Shown here one piece after another: positions 23,952 to 35,128 of a stretch of 64,000 bases of DNA (position 1 is the first letter of the stretch; every line of letters starts with the position of its first letter). The translations under genes were made by a program, and so were the position numbers. Under the pieces are notes generated by a model. That model searched no databases. It saw only the letters and a program-made list of their open reading frames with translations, and had not been told where the DNA came from. The DNA is from Lolium rigidum (lineage: Eukaryota > Streptophyta > Magnoliopsida > Poales > Poaceae): contig NW_025900966.1 of the NCBI RefSeq assembly GCF_022539505.1, forward strand, positions 17,975-81,974, given 5' to 3'.

Positions 23952-25114
23952 ACCCCTGGCCTTTTTTTTCCGAACAGAGCTACAAAGTAGCATGATCTAC
24001 CCCTGGCCTTATATATTACAATCACGAGTATATTACTAGCACCATAGCCATATTCAAAATCAATTTTCAGTCAAGCTGCAAAATCTCCTACCAATCCTGA
24101 AATATTTCGGAAGGGCTTTTCAAAATGGATTTTCAAGATACATCATGATTATGATCGTGGTAACCGATTTTCAACGTGATGATGACTTGATGTGACACTT
24201 GGCCGTACTAGTACGGTCTCATATTTTTGTATTACTTGGACCATAGCCAAACTCGAAATCTCATTCCAGTGGCAAAACTTCCCGCCCAAAAAATAAAAAT
24301 ATTTCACACGCTTCTAACTTCCCATTCTACCCTCGTAAAGATGACATCAATGCCCATGTATAATTCGTTTGGTGGGGGTTCTACCCGTCATTTTTTCCGA
24401 TCACCACCTCCCTAGCCCCAGAAACTAACCGAAAAAAATTTCATTTCCCTTAGTCTCTCCTCTGAGACCATACCCACCGGAACATCCCAAGTCGCTCTCT
24501 CTCCCACCTCCACGACCACCGCACCGGAACATCCCCGCCGGACTTCCCTGGCATACCCGAGGCCTCGCGATCCTCCTCATCCGGCTGTCTGCCGGAGCCG
24601 CATCATCGACGTCGTCATCAACCGGACCGGATCATCCCCGCCGAACCTCGAAACCATATACTCATCCAGCAGTCTACCGCAGTGGCTTCAGCTGCGGTAT
24701 CGTTCACCCCACAGGAGCCGCTTCCCCGAATCCATCGTCCAGCGCATCGGATCTAGCTCACCGACACCGCTGTGCATGAACCGGATCTGCTTCACCGGCG
24801 CCGTGCATGATCTAAACTCTTCTACTTTCGCTTTTCTATTACTTGCCTGCAAGTTCTTGTTTAATCTTGGGGGAACCTGTTTGTGCTAACGACGCGTCGT
24901 TACGTTTTTGCAGATGAGATGAGTAACCATGAAGGTGTAATGGCCGTCTCTCCAACCCCAAGTAGCACATGTAGTATACTTCATCACCGGATCTATCAAC
25001 CCCAGGAAGATCTCGTTGTGACTCCCACAGAGTGCTTCTCCTAATGTAAGTCCCTTGTTTTAGCGCCATGTTCTGGGTTCAGATGCTTGTTTGTCTGAAG
25101 CTCTTTAAGTTCAT
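23952..25114 (+). other. Gene-5'-end-like GC-rich block, no coding region recognised
   Basis: From about 24450 to 24800 the DNA is rich in CCGGA and pyrimidines and reads like a plant 5' leader, in a style similar to 17740-18020. A possible intron runs from about 24835 to a TTTTTGCAG acceptor near 24913. No long frame follows. Upstream, 23952-24440 shows nothing identifiable except a repeated ACCCCTGGCC and a small palindrome GTACTAGTAC near 24207. It is probably part of the same transposon as the CACTA end to the right. Confidence 0.35.
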
Positions 25115-26640
25115 TCCTAGCTATGACCGTAACACCTTGCTATTTTCTAGCTCATTGCTAACTTTAAGCGATTGAACATTTTGGTTTGCATTCCCTGCTC
25201 TATAGATGTAGCCATCATAACTTCTATCTTGCTCAGTCGTTGTTACAAAATTATAGGCTGCTACTATTTTGTTCATGCCAATCTTGTTCTCCCTGAACAT
25301 GTTGGTTTGCATTCCCTGTACTACAGGTGATGCCATTGTTATTTCTATCTACTTCGTCGTAAGCTAACAAAGTAACCGCCTGCTATTAGTTCCTGCATGC
25401 TATCGCTCTGCCATCCTGCAGTACAAATTTATTTGAACTCGTCACAGCAGCTACTTCCATTATAATTTTCTTTGCCATCTGATTCTTCAAATGCTGCAAT
25501 ATTAACTTGTTTCTCTTAATTGGCATGCCGCCCACATATAGAATGGTGAACATATTGGTGGGCATTCCCTCTTCTACAAGTTCACAGGTGATCCCACTAT
25601 ATTCCGTTTCTGGTCCATCCTAAGCCGTAGCATTAACTATCCTCTATGTGTTGCTCCTTACAACTTTATATCCCAAAACAAATTGATTTGTTTCCCTTAT
25701 CTACAAGTTTATGAGTGATGCCATTATAACTCCTATCTGTTTTATTCCTAGCTATTATAGTAACATCCTGCTATTATTTAGTTCATGGCCAATTTTAAGT
25801 AATTGCACATGTTGGTTCGCATTCCCTGCTCTATAGCTTTTGGCATCGTAACTTCTATATTTGGTTTACATTCCCTGCTCTGTAGATCTAGCCATCATAA
25901 CTTTATCTTGCTCGGTCGTTGTTACAAAAATTATGGCCTGCTACTATGTTGTTTGTGCCAATTTTTTACTCCATGAACATGTTGGCTTGCATTCCCTGTA
26001 CTACAGGTGATGCCATTGTTTTGTATCTAGTTCATTGTAAGCTAACAAAGTAAGGACTTAGTTTGACATGCTATCACTCTGCTATCTAGCCTGTAGTACA
26101 AATAAACTTGTCATACTACTAGATAATAATTTTGTGTGCCATCTTGTTCTTCAAAAGCTGCATTATTGACTTGTTTCTCTGACTTGGCATGACGCTCACA
26201 TATGGAATGCTGAACATATTGGTTTGCATTCCCTCTTATACAAGTTCACAGGTGATCCCACTATATTCTGTATCTGGTCCATCCTAAGCTCCAGCATTAA
26301 CTATCCTCTATGTGTTGCTCATTACAAGTTTATATCCCGAAACATCTTGATTTGAATCCCCTTCACTATAAGTTCAGGAGTATTATTTAGTTCACGGCCA
26401 ATTTGAAGTAATTGCACTTGGCACATGTTGGTTCACATTCCCTCCTCTTTAGCTTTTTCCATCGTAACTTCTATTTTTGGTTTACATTCCCTGCTCTGTA
26501 GATGTTGCCATCATAACTTCATCTTGCTCAGTTGTTGTTACAAAATTTATAGCCTGCTACTATGTTGTTCATGCCAATTTTGTACTCCCTGAACATGTTG
26601 GTTTGCATGGGACTCGACAGTAGTAAGTCTGTTGTTTCAT
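25115..26640. repeat. Degenerate tandem repeats of about 0.6-0.67 kb
   Basis: The phrase GGTTTGCATTCCCTGCTCTA and variants recur near 25182, 25312, 25560, 25815, 25867, 25983, 26219, 26430, 26480 and 26600, together with GCCATCATAACTTC and GTTGTTACAAAATT. Spacing shows unit lengths of about 615 bp (25815 to 26430, 25867 to 26480, 25983 to 26600) and about 660-670 bp for earlier pairs. Non-coding and pyrimidine-rich; probably an expanded intron-like part of the CACTA element. Confidence 0.65.
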
Positions 26641-27158
26641 TCTAATGTGCTCTGTTATATTGGCTGTTGGTATGTGGAATGCACTCTTTGTTTGCTTATT
26701 GTGTGCATTACAATGATCTTGTTATAACGCCGAAATGATGAGTTCCAAATTCTTTGGCAAACATATTGTAGTGTCTTTGCCTTTCCATTGTTGTTGTCTT
26801 AACTTGTAATGTCTTTGTTTCAGATATAGGTGGTGCATGGAAAACTTAAAGATTGCCGAATCGCTTCATTGTATTTCTAGATTTAATTACCATTCAATTT
26901 CTTTGGGTTCTGTAATATTTTTGCAAAGCCTTGCAGCTGATGTAATATTTAGTTAGTTTTTATAGTTCTTTCGCGCATTTTTTCTATGGTGCTTGTGGTA
27001 AGTGAGGCTATCCGACAGAAATCATGTGTTGCGTAAATATTCTCAGTATCTAAATCACAAATTCCCATCCCTTAAACGTCCCAATTAAGCGAAATCACAT
27101 ATGTGCCGGCCCGCAAAATCGTAAAGCGCCTATTATGTCGGCATATAAACAGCAACTA
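26641..27158. other. Non-coding DNA, nothing identifiable
   Basis: AT-rich DNA with no recognised gene, repeat or transposon end; it leads into the subterminal repeats. Confidence 0.4.
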
Positions 27159-28170
27159 AACGGGCTGGCCCACTTACTTATAGGGCCAGCCCACTTGATT
27201 TAAGGTGGACCCCACCCACTAATTGGTCCGGCCCACTTGCTTTAAGTTGGACCCCGCCCACTAACTGGGCCGGCCCTGTAACAGAAAAGTGGCCCCAGGT
27301 GCTTATTGGGCCAGCCCATTTTGGTAAATGGGCCGGCCCGTTAGCAGGAAAGTGGGCCCCACAAGCTTATTGGGCCGGCCCGCTAAATCGATGGGCCAGC
27401 CCACCTGATTTACGGTGGACCCCACATACTAACTAGGCTGGCCCGTTAACACGATAGTGCCCCCCACAAGCTTATTGGGCCGGCCCAGTAACTAGTTGGG
27501 CCAGCCCAATTGCTTATGTGGTGGACCCCACTTACTAACTGGGCCGGCCCGTCAGCAGGAAATTGGGCCGGCCCGACAACCTGTTGGGCCAGCCCACTTG
27601 CTCTATGGTAGACCCCACTTACTAACTGGGTCACCCCTTTAACAGGAAGGTGGGCCCCACATGCTTATTGGGCCGGCCCACTATCTTGTTGGTCCAGCCC
27701 ACTTGCTATATTGTGGACCCCACATACTAACTGGGCCGGCCCTTTAACAGGAAGGTGGGACCCACCTGTGTTTTTGGGCCGACCCACTAGCTTGGTGGGC
27801 CAGCCCACTTGATCTATGGTGGACCCCACTTACTAAATGGGCCGGCCCGATAGCAGGAAAGTGGGTCCCACATGCTAAATGGGCCGGCCCACTTGCTTTA
27901 TTGCGGACCCCACTTGTTAAATGGGCCGGCCCGATAGCAGGAAAGTGGGTCACGCATGTCTAGTGGGCCGGCCCTTTTGCTTGTTGACCAGTCAAACGAG
28001 TGCATTCGGCCCGGCCCACATGATTAGTGGGCCAGCCCATTTAAATTTTGACCAGTCAACCTTACAGGTTAGGCCCGGCCCACATAACTAATGGACCAGC
28101 CCAGCTATATAGTTGAACGGTCAAACTAAGTCAGCTGGCTTGGCCCACAAACTAAATGGGCCGGCCCGCT
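27159..28170. repeat. CACTA subterminal repeat array with GGGCCGGCCC palindromes
   Basis: At least 13 copies of the palindrome GGGCCGGCCC fall between 27267 and 28167, interleaved with GGGCCAGCCCA variants and the phrases TGGACCCCACTTACTAA and CAGGAAAGTGGGCCCCAC. The combined unit is roughly 115-120 bp. In CACTA transposons, short motifs repeated near each end are where the TNPA-type protein binds, and this array has the right position, 0.33-1.3 kb from the terminus. That function is inferred from position. Confidence 0.7.
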
Positions 28171-28484
28171 TAAGGCGTGGCAGGCCTCGTGTGGGCCTAC
28201 CATCTACCACGGGGTTTCAGCCGGTTAACGCCATTAACTGCCAGTTAACGGCGTCTGCCACATGTCAGTTTGCATGACGTCAGCAGTCAACGGGCTCCCG
28301 AAAACACATCTGCAACGGTCCGATTTTCCGTGGCGGAAGGGCGCCCGAACGCGACGGACCGATAAAAACGTGTTAGGACTTTGCCTGACGCAGTTTGGAC
28401 CACAGGACCCATATCGTCGGTTTAGGCCCATAGGCGACGAAAAATGGCCCTTAGTTGATGATTTTGGGACGTTGTCTATTTGAA

Positions 28485-28498
28485 CTTTTCTTGTAGTG
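28485..28498 (-). other. CACTA terminal inverted repeat
   Basis: The minus strand reads CACTACAAGAAAAG inward. The first 150 bp inside include CGTCGCCTATGGGCC and TTTTTCGTCG, words that occur in many Triticeae CACTA ends. Confidence 0.75.
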
Positions 28499-30011
28499 GC
28501 TTTTATCACCGAGAGTTGGTCTAGCTGCAGAGGCTGCCGCGCGGGCCCAGGAGAGCTGACGCGGCTGCTGACTGGGCTACGAAGAGGGAGCTCGGGTTAG
28601 GTAGAAGAAGTTGCAGGGGGCTTGGTGCAAATCTGCCAGATCTAGATCTGTGGAGGTTTTCTCACCAAGCACAGATCAAGCTGCAGAGGATGACAGGTGG
28701 GCCCTGCGCCACAAGGCGCTAACGAGGACATGCGGGCCCGGCGTGCACTGACGGGGATGAGCGTGTTGCAGAGCAGTTCTCTCTAACGAAACTGAAGAAG
28801 CGGCGTTTGTGTCGAGCACAGCATGGCGGCGACAGGATGCAGAGGAGGGATGGGGTCGTCGAGCGCGAGGGTGTAGAGGAACGGGTCTTGTCGACGTGAG
28901 GCGCGGCCACATGCAGGCGCCAAGGTGCGACCGGTGGAGGCCGGCGCAGGAAAGCTCGAGGATGTAGACGGTGGGGAAGAAGCAGACACGCGGCGAGGTC
29001 CTGCAGCAAGGGACGGTGGTCACCGGTGGAACAACGAGCCAGAGGAAAAAAGAGGAGCAAAAGGGGTCTGGGAGATGCGTCGTCTCACCCAGAAGATCTT
29101 GACGCCGACGAGGGTGCCGGGGAAGGTCGGATGGTGCCGGAAACATCGCCGGAGCACGGTCAACGTGGCGGAGGAACGGCGATGCTGGGGACGATTTAGG
29201 GCGTTCCCAGTTCAATTGATGGTACGGGAAGAACGAGGAGAGGGACGCGGAGCTCGTGGTGGTGGCGGCGCAGATCGGGGTGGCCGGACACGACGGATTG
29301 ACGGCGAGGAGGCGCGATGCTTTGCGGTTTCGTCCACTCCCGTTTTTCTTGCAGGAAGGGAAAGAAAGGAGAGGGATGGAGGAGACGTGTGCGAGGAGGA
29401 GATGCAGCTGGAGATGTCGTGGCCCAGGGATAAAGCGAGGGAGGAGGGAAGAGGACCATGCGGGAAGGGGAGCAGGTGGGCGATGTGGCTTGGCTCACTC
29501 ACGTTCTCTGCGTGAGAGTGGAGAAGATGACAACTAAGATAAGCGTACCGCTTCGTGGAGGATGGGGCGGGCCGGGCTAGCAGGCCGCGAGGGTCGATAG
29601 AAGATGGGCTGGGCCAGAGGGAGTTCGAAGGTGGGCTGCCGGGAAGAAGAAGGAGATGGCCATGGGTTGGGCTGCTGGTTCGAGGGGTCTTATAAAACCT
29701 TTCCTTTCTATTTTGAAAACATATTTGCAATTGATTTGAAAACAATTCAAATAAATTTTATTTTGAAACAGGGAGGGGGGATAGACAAAACAAAATAATT
29801 AGGTTTACAAAAATATTTTTTAGGGTTTATTAGATGGAAAAGAGAGATAAGGGTTTATTAAAACCATATGAGAGGGAAAATAAAATAAGAAGGGTTTATA
29901 AAATAATTTTATTTAGTTAAAACATGGATGATATGGTGCATGATGCATGATGATGCATAAAATAAAAACAACAAGCAATTCTATTAGGGGGTACTACCCG
30001 GGGCCGTTACA
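28499..30011 (-). repeat. LTR A of a minus-strand long-LTR element, truncated by the CACTA element
   Basis: On the minus strand it starts TGTAACGGCCCCGGGTAGTA at 30011 and runs about 1.5 kb to the CACTA insertion at 28498. It is collinear with 40489-42007 over the whole length. Open frames on both strands in the GC-rich part (for example 28676-29215) are composition-driven and have no recognisable domain. The rest of this LTR should lie beyond the far end of the CACTA element. Confidence 0.85.
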
Positions 30012-30481
30012 ATCGACACCACTAACAAGGGATCGTGCCCCGAGATCCCACGCCAAGGTACGGGGGGGAGAGGTGAACTATCGAATCTTCAGGTGACGTG
30101 TCGATCGCCTCGACACCACTAACAAGAAGTCTTGCTCCATGCAGATCTGTCGACACCACTAACAAGAAGTCGTTGTTCTGTTGTTGATGTTGCGCTTCCA
30201 TCGGGATCCTCCAAAGATCGGACCTAATACATGAGGGGCAAAGATCGTCCAACCCGCGTCGGAACCTAAGACTCGGAGAAACTTAGATAAGAGAGAAGGC
30301 TCAAAACTCTCATAGATAAGAGGAGAAAGAATAGAGGTAAGGAGAAAATTCAGAGCTAATCAGATCTATCCAACAAATTTTAGAAAATAGTTTTGACACT
30401 AGACACAACAACGTCCGTTGGCAAGGTTATCCTACAGGCTGGACTAGTGGGGTACCGTCAACCTATGCTCTGATACCAACT
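30012..30481 (-). other. Minimal internal region (470 bp) of the minus-strand long-LTR element
   Basis: Read on the minus strand, a primer-binding site just after LTR B is followed by about 450 bp of non-coding leader. It ends GTTAGTGGTGTCGAT directly against the next LTR start TGTAACGG at 30011. It corresponds to 55462-56247 in the plus-strand array but lacks about 0.3 kb. No polypurine tract is visible before LTR A. Confidence 0.8.
30467..30478 (-). other. Primer-binding site (initiator-Met tRNA type)
   Basis: The plus strand reads GCTCTGATACCA, so the minus strand carries TGGTATCAGAGC three bases after the LTR end CGTCACA. This sequence pairs with the 3' end of initiator methionine tRNA, the usual minus-strand primer of plant Ty1- and Ty3-type elements. 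Confidence 0.85.
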
Positions 30482-31905
30482 TGTGACGCCCCGGAACCGG
30501 TACCATGAGGGTTCAAGCGATCCCGCCAAAATCCGGACGATATCGATTCAGAAACGCCCTCCGACACAACGTGCGCGACAAATCACACACGTGGTGCCAG
30601 AGGAATTAACACGAGCGGTAAAATTACAACAGGATTACAATAGAGCCCACAAGAAACATATATATTACAACAACGACTCCAACGAGTCAAGATACAAATA
30701 TACAATACAAAGATCCAAATCATACAGAATATCAAATACGTCCGAGTACGGACAAGATACAAATTGGACTAAGAGTCCTGAAGATAATCGTCCATAACCC
30801 TGCCCAGGCCAAGCTGGAAGGGTAACCTTGCTAACGTTGTCTTCATCGAACGTGTCTCCATACCTGCCCGGTTATGTCCCAAAAAAGCAACAATAAGTAC
30901 GGGTTCGTAATTAAAAGACTTCAAGACGTATAAGCATTCGTCAACTAGTCGTCCTTTGTACTTGAGGCACGCAGGGGAGTTAGAGGACGCAAGAGGAATA
31001 TCATAGGCAATATGGTGGGATTAAGCGGCAGCACGCAAGCACTAAAAACCTATAGAGACACTCTACAACATTCGTCTAATCAGAGAAGGTGAGAGAGCGT
31101 ATAAACTAACAGTTCTATACTCCGCAAACATAACCCGACCGATGTGTTCCCCCTTCGCAAAGAGCTACTAACAAGGGCACTCACACGGTTGACAAGTTTT
31201 ATTAGGCAACCGTTGTAGTAATGCTATATTACTACGCAAGTTATTAGCAAGTTATTAACAGCAACATAAAGGTGTAAGTTGTTCTATGATCGAGCTATAC
31301 AAGTCCAAGTCGTCCATAACCACAGACACGGCTTATCGATAAGATCTACACCCTGCAGGGGTTGCCCAAATGTAACCATACGCATGCTCGACCCACTTAT
31401 GACAGGTGGATGTCTCACAACAAGATCGTTCCCAGTTCAACAAGAAAGTCTAGGGGGGCCACCCGACTAAGCTACCCGTAACGAAGTCCGGCTGTACTCC
31501 GAAGCAGACTCAGGATATGCGACGGCGGCTAGGCGTGCGAACCACACGCTTCGCTAAACGTCCCGCGGGGTACAGTACAGAATATAAACACCCAAAGGCA
31601 ACAGGAAGTAAACACCCGAACGCAACAGTAAGTAAAGCATGGCATACATGGCATAGGCAAATAAAACCAAGGTTGTGGCCCCCTTTTCAACTGACTTGAG
31701 AAAAGGTAATGGGTGAGGGGGGTCCCGATAATCGTCCCAACGCATGGGTAGAGCGCTCAATCTCGGAACAGATAACAAGAACTCGGGTCCTAGGGGACAT
31801 TAGCGAGTCAAAGTTACGATGCTTTCGCAAAGGGGCTCACAGATGCCTCTGCTTACAATTTTAGTTGTTAACAATTAAGTAAAACATGTGTATCTCCTAC
31901 AAATA

Positions 31906-32981
31906 TGATGAGGACATCCCTACCACACTACCACCGCCGTCATTACCAACTGAAGATGAACCTGCTGTGAAGCTCAAGTCCAATGAAGTTCGGATTGGAC
32001 CTATTACAAGGGCTCGTGCGAAGCTACTTAAACAACAGGTGAACTTGTTCCTAAATGATATTTGAATGATGAGAACTTTATACTGCCTAAGTCTTGCTAC
32101 TTATGTATCATTAGGTATGAAGAGGAGACAAGCATCGCACGAGGAGGAGAGGAGCAGCTGGACGTGAAGATGGACGTGAAGCTGGACATGGAGCTGGACA
32201 TGAAGATATCTCATGGTCGCGCGAGGGAGGAGCGGGAGGCATGCGCGAGAGGAGAAGAAGAAGTCCAGGCCGGCCCAGCACCCGGTCAGACCGGCCGCCA
32301 CGCCGGCGCGCCCGGTCCCTGGCCCGGTCCGACCGGGCGGCCAGCCGGATCCAACCCGGCGCCAACCGGGCGGCCCGCTGATGCCAACCGGGCGGGGTAC
32401 TGAGCCACACGTCCCGCCACCCGGTCGTCACCCGGTCCCTGGCCCGGTCCAGACCGGACCGGCCGGTCCCTGGCCCGGTCGACCGGCCCCCAGACCGGCT
32501 GTGTCTGAGTCTGTCTTGACCAGATCTATTCTGGGTCGGTTATTCTTGTATCTTTTCAACCAGAAGTCGTCCCGGACGCCTATATAAGTGCCCAAGACGC
32601 CCCCCCTAGCTGCTTTAGACCACGTTTAAGATAAACCCTAGTTCATAGTTGTTTGGTAAGCAAAACTATTGTTCCCCAACTCTCCAATTCGTTGCGATCT
32701 GGAGTTTTATGCTACTAAAAGTTTGTGTGATCTGTTGTTCCATTGGGGATTAGAAGATTGCAATCTACCGCTTCGTGGTCTGCGGCTACGTGCGCAAGTG
32801 TGTGGAGTTGCGAATATCTTGCAGGGTTGAGAGTTGTTGCATTGGCGACAGGAATCAATCGAGAGACTTCGTCGGCGTCATACAAGTTATCCTCCTCATC
32901 ATCATCGATTCCATACGCTGCTACCATTGTGTGTTCAACACCACCCGTCGCTTACTGAGAAGATCGCGCAACCCCTTATCA
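31906..32981 (+). repeat. 5' LTR of the chromovirus-type element
   Basis: It starts TGATGAGGACATCC and ends CCCCTTATCA, 1076 bp. A TATA box CCTATATAAG lies near 32579-32588, after a stretch of CCGGTCCCTGGCCCGGTC minisatellite-like repeats (about 32270-32500). The first part stays open in the pol frame and encodes the tail of the polyprotein in its 3' counterpart. Confidence 0.9.
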
Positions 32982-32984
32982 TCT

Positions 32985-32994
32985 TGGTATCAGA
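32985..32994 (+). other. Primer-binding site of the chromovirus-type element
   Basis: TGGTATCAGA follows the 5' LTR end after the three bases TCT. It matches the initiator-Met tRNA 3' end over ten bases; the last bases have diverged (TT instead of GC). Confidence 0.75.
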
Positions 32995-33923
32995 TTCTCG
33001 GGTTTCCTCGGTAAGCCATCCACAATCCACCCCATCGTTGAGTTGTGAGTGTTTCCTATCCAGAAAATGCCAAAACAAAATTAGGGTTAGGGTTTGCCAT
33101 AGCCTTAGATTGCACTAATTTCAAGTTTTAGTTGCTTTTCGTAGTTTTTTTTGCGTATCTTTTTCTTTCATCTAGTTCTTAGGGTTTGAGTCTCTACTAC
33201 CATCTAGTTTCAGTTATTGTTACTCCGAGTCCACATAGCATACAGTGTGTTGTCCCAACCATAGCCAAAGCCTTTCGATATAAGTTACTAGGAACTTCCC
33301 CAGAAGAGACTAGTTTTACCGCTCGACAGGCTGCTCATTAGGGTTTGGTTCTTTGCATATCTTGTTGGCCGTGTTATCAAGGAGTTGAGTCATATATAAA
33401 AAAACAAAAACAAAAAACAGAAAATTGAAAAAAAGCAACAAGAGCTACATAGCTGCGTTTTATACAAAAAGAAAACTACAAAAAGAAAAGTGAAGTGCTA
33501 GAACAATCAAGTGAAGGCCGAAGTTTACTTTACTGCACCCATAATTGAGCAATCTTGTGCCTCTCTCGTTGAGGTTTGCTAGCGTCTCTCTAGTGCATTG
33601 CAACCTTTCCTACATATAGTTGCATTGCCACATTTCTCGCCTTGTGTGAGTATCATTGGTTGTCTACGGTCAGCGCTAGAGCTTGTTATTGGTGCAAATA
33701 GGTAGCCCACCTACAGCCCTACATATATCCTGCTTTGTCGTGTGATTTGTTCTTATACCCTTGATATTCGCTTCGCTACATCCGTGCACTAGTCCGTCAA
33801 TCCAAGTTGGTAAGCAATACTAATTCACTTTGGAGCGGTAAAATTTACCTTTCTTATCAGTTTTGCGTGAGTTGTGAGAGTACCACCAAAGATTTTTTTG
33901 TTCAGTGCACTAACCTACTAATC
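32995..33923 (+). other. 5' untranslated leader of the chromovirus-type element
   Basis: No coding capacity is seen between the primer-binding site and the gag start. It contains a long A-rich stretch at about 33398-33490. Packaging signals would be expected here but cannot be recognised. Confidence 0.55.
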
Positions 33924-35128
33924 ATGTCTTCTGAGGATGTTTATGTGATGCAGAAAAATGCAGCCGCAACAACAGTTACTTGGCGTGAATTTGAGGCACT
34001 TCGTGATCATATGCAACGTCAAATACGAGTTGCTAATGACGTGTTGGATAAAGATATTCAGAGTGTCCACTTCAAGGTCGATGAGGCTACTACAGCGGTT
34101 AACACCGTTCAAACATCGATGACGACTCTTCAAGCATCTATATAAACGTTGACTAACGCCGTTGGTGAGATACGTACTATGGTGCAACCACAACAACCAC
34201 CGCATGATGACGATGGCAGTTTGCAAGGTGACAATGCTGAAGCTGCTAATGATCAAGGACGTGGTATGGGTCGTGGTATTGGCTGTGGTGTTGGTGATTT
34301 CCGTGGTCGTGGTTTTTTCCCCGTCGGAGCCCAACGTATTCCTCAACAACAAGAAGATGGTTTGGGTAAGCCCAAGTTCTCAATTCCCAGATTTGAAGGA
34401 GGTACTGATGTTGAAGAATATCTCACATGGGAGCTGAAGATTGAGAGATTATGGCGTTTACATCCTGACTATACTGAAGATAGGAAGATCAAGCTTGCTT
34501 CCTCTGAATTTGATGGCTATGCATTGCGTTGGTGGGATGGACTTGTTCGTGCTCGAGAAGAAGATGGTGAGCTGCCCATTATCACATGGCGTGCTATGAA
34601 GGCGGCAATGAGAGCTCATTTTGTGCCTACCAATTACTTGCGTTCTGTCTTTGACAAGTTGACCCAATTGAAACAATGTGTGTTGACAGTTGATGCTTAC
34701 TACATGGAGATGGAGATGCTTATGCAGCGTGCCCGTGTCCGTGAGATTCTCGAGAGATGACACTACAACGTTTTCTGAGTGGTATCAGATTTAACATCAA
34801 AAGCATTGTGCGTCATCACACTTACGCTACTATGAATGAGCTACTACATCATGCAAGAGAAGCTGAGTCATAGTTGGCTGAAGAACTGCAAATGAAGGGC
34901 CGTGTTACAGGCGCTGGGCGTTACACACCCCGGACGCCGCCCTCCATGGCGCCATCTTCGCGCACTGCGGATGTTTCTACTTCGTCTAGCAAGCCGGTTT
35001 CCAATGTGTCCAACACAAAGAAGCCCGTTCCTGCAGCAAGTGGAACTAGTTCTAACATGTCGACAGCGCGCAACCGCGATATGGCTTGTCATACATGTGG
35101 CGGCAAGGGTCACTTCAAGCGAGATTGT
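33924..35128 (+). pseudogene. gag: gag of the chromovirus-type element
   Basis: The structural capsid-nucleocapsid protein begins at ATG 33924 (MSSEDVYVMQKNAA). It has a coiled-coil-like N-part, a retrotransposon gag core around KFSIPRFEGGTDVEEYLTWE and LRWWDGLVRAREEDGELPI (34360-34590), and a CCHC zinc knuckle, CHTCGGKGHFKRDC, at 35087-35128. Breaks are a stop TAA at 34143-34145, an apparent 2-nt insertion near 34754 that shifts the frame, and a stop TAG at 34871-34873. After the last stop the frame continues into protease without a break, as expected for a single gag-pol polyprotein. Confidence 0.85.

Larger units (their letters stand above)
23952..28498. mobile_element. Right-hand part of a CACTA-type DNA transposon
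   Basis: The right end, read on the minus strand from 28498, is CACTACAAGAAAAGTTC, a typical plant CACTA terminus. The next three bases, GCT, are the presumed 3-bp duplication. Directly after 28498 the interrupted LTR resumes at the base where its intact sister at 40489 also continues (GCTTTT). No transposase exons are visible, and the left end is not seen. The DNA left of the Athila-type remnant (12196-19184) may belong to the same element, which would then extend beyond the Tat insertion. Confidence 0.65.

Noticed and set aside
23952..24060. Repeated ACCCCTGGCC considered as a second transposon duplication
   Set aside because: The two copies are about 40 bp apart with no element between them; only the first can be the duplication after the LTR.
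28676..29215. Open frames of up to about 180 codons in the GC-rich part of the long LTRs (also 40632-41522, 52369-52993, 56444-57246, 60770-61694)
   Set aside because: They occur on both strands and in several frames at once, consist of Arg, Pro, Ser and Ala runs and change frame between copies; this is base composition, not coding.
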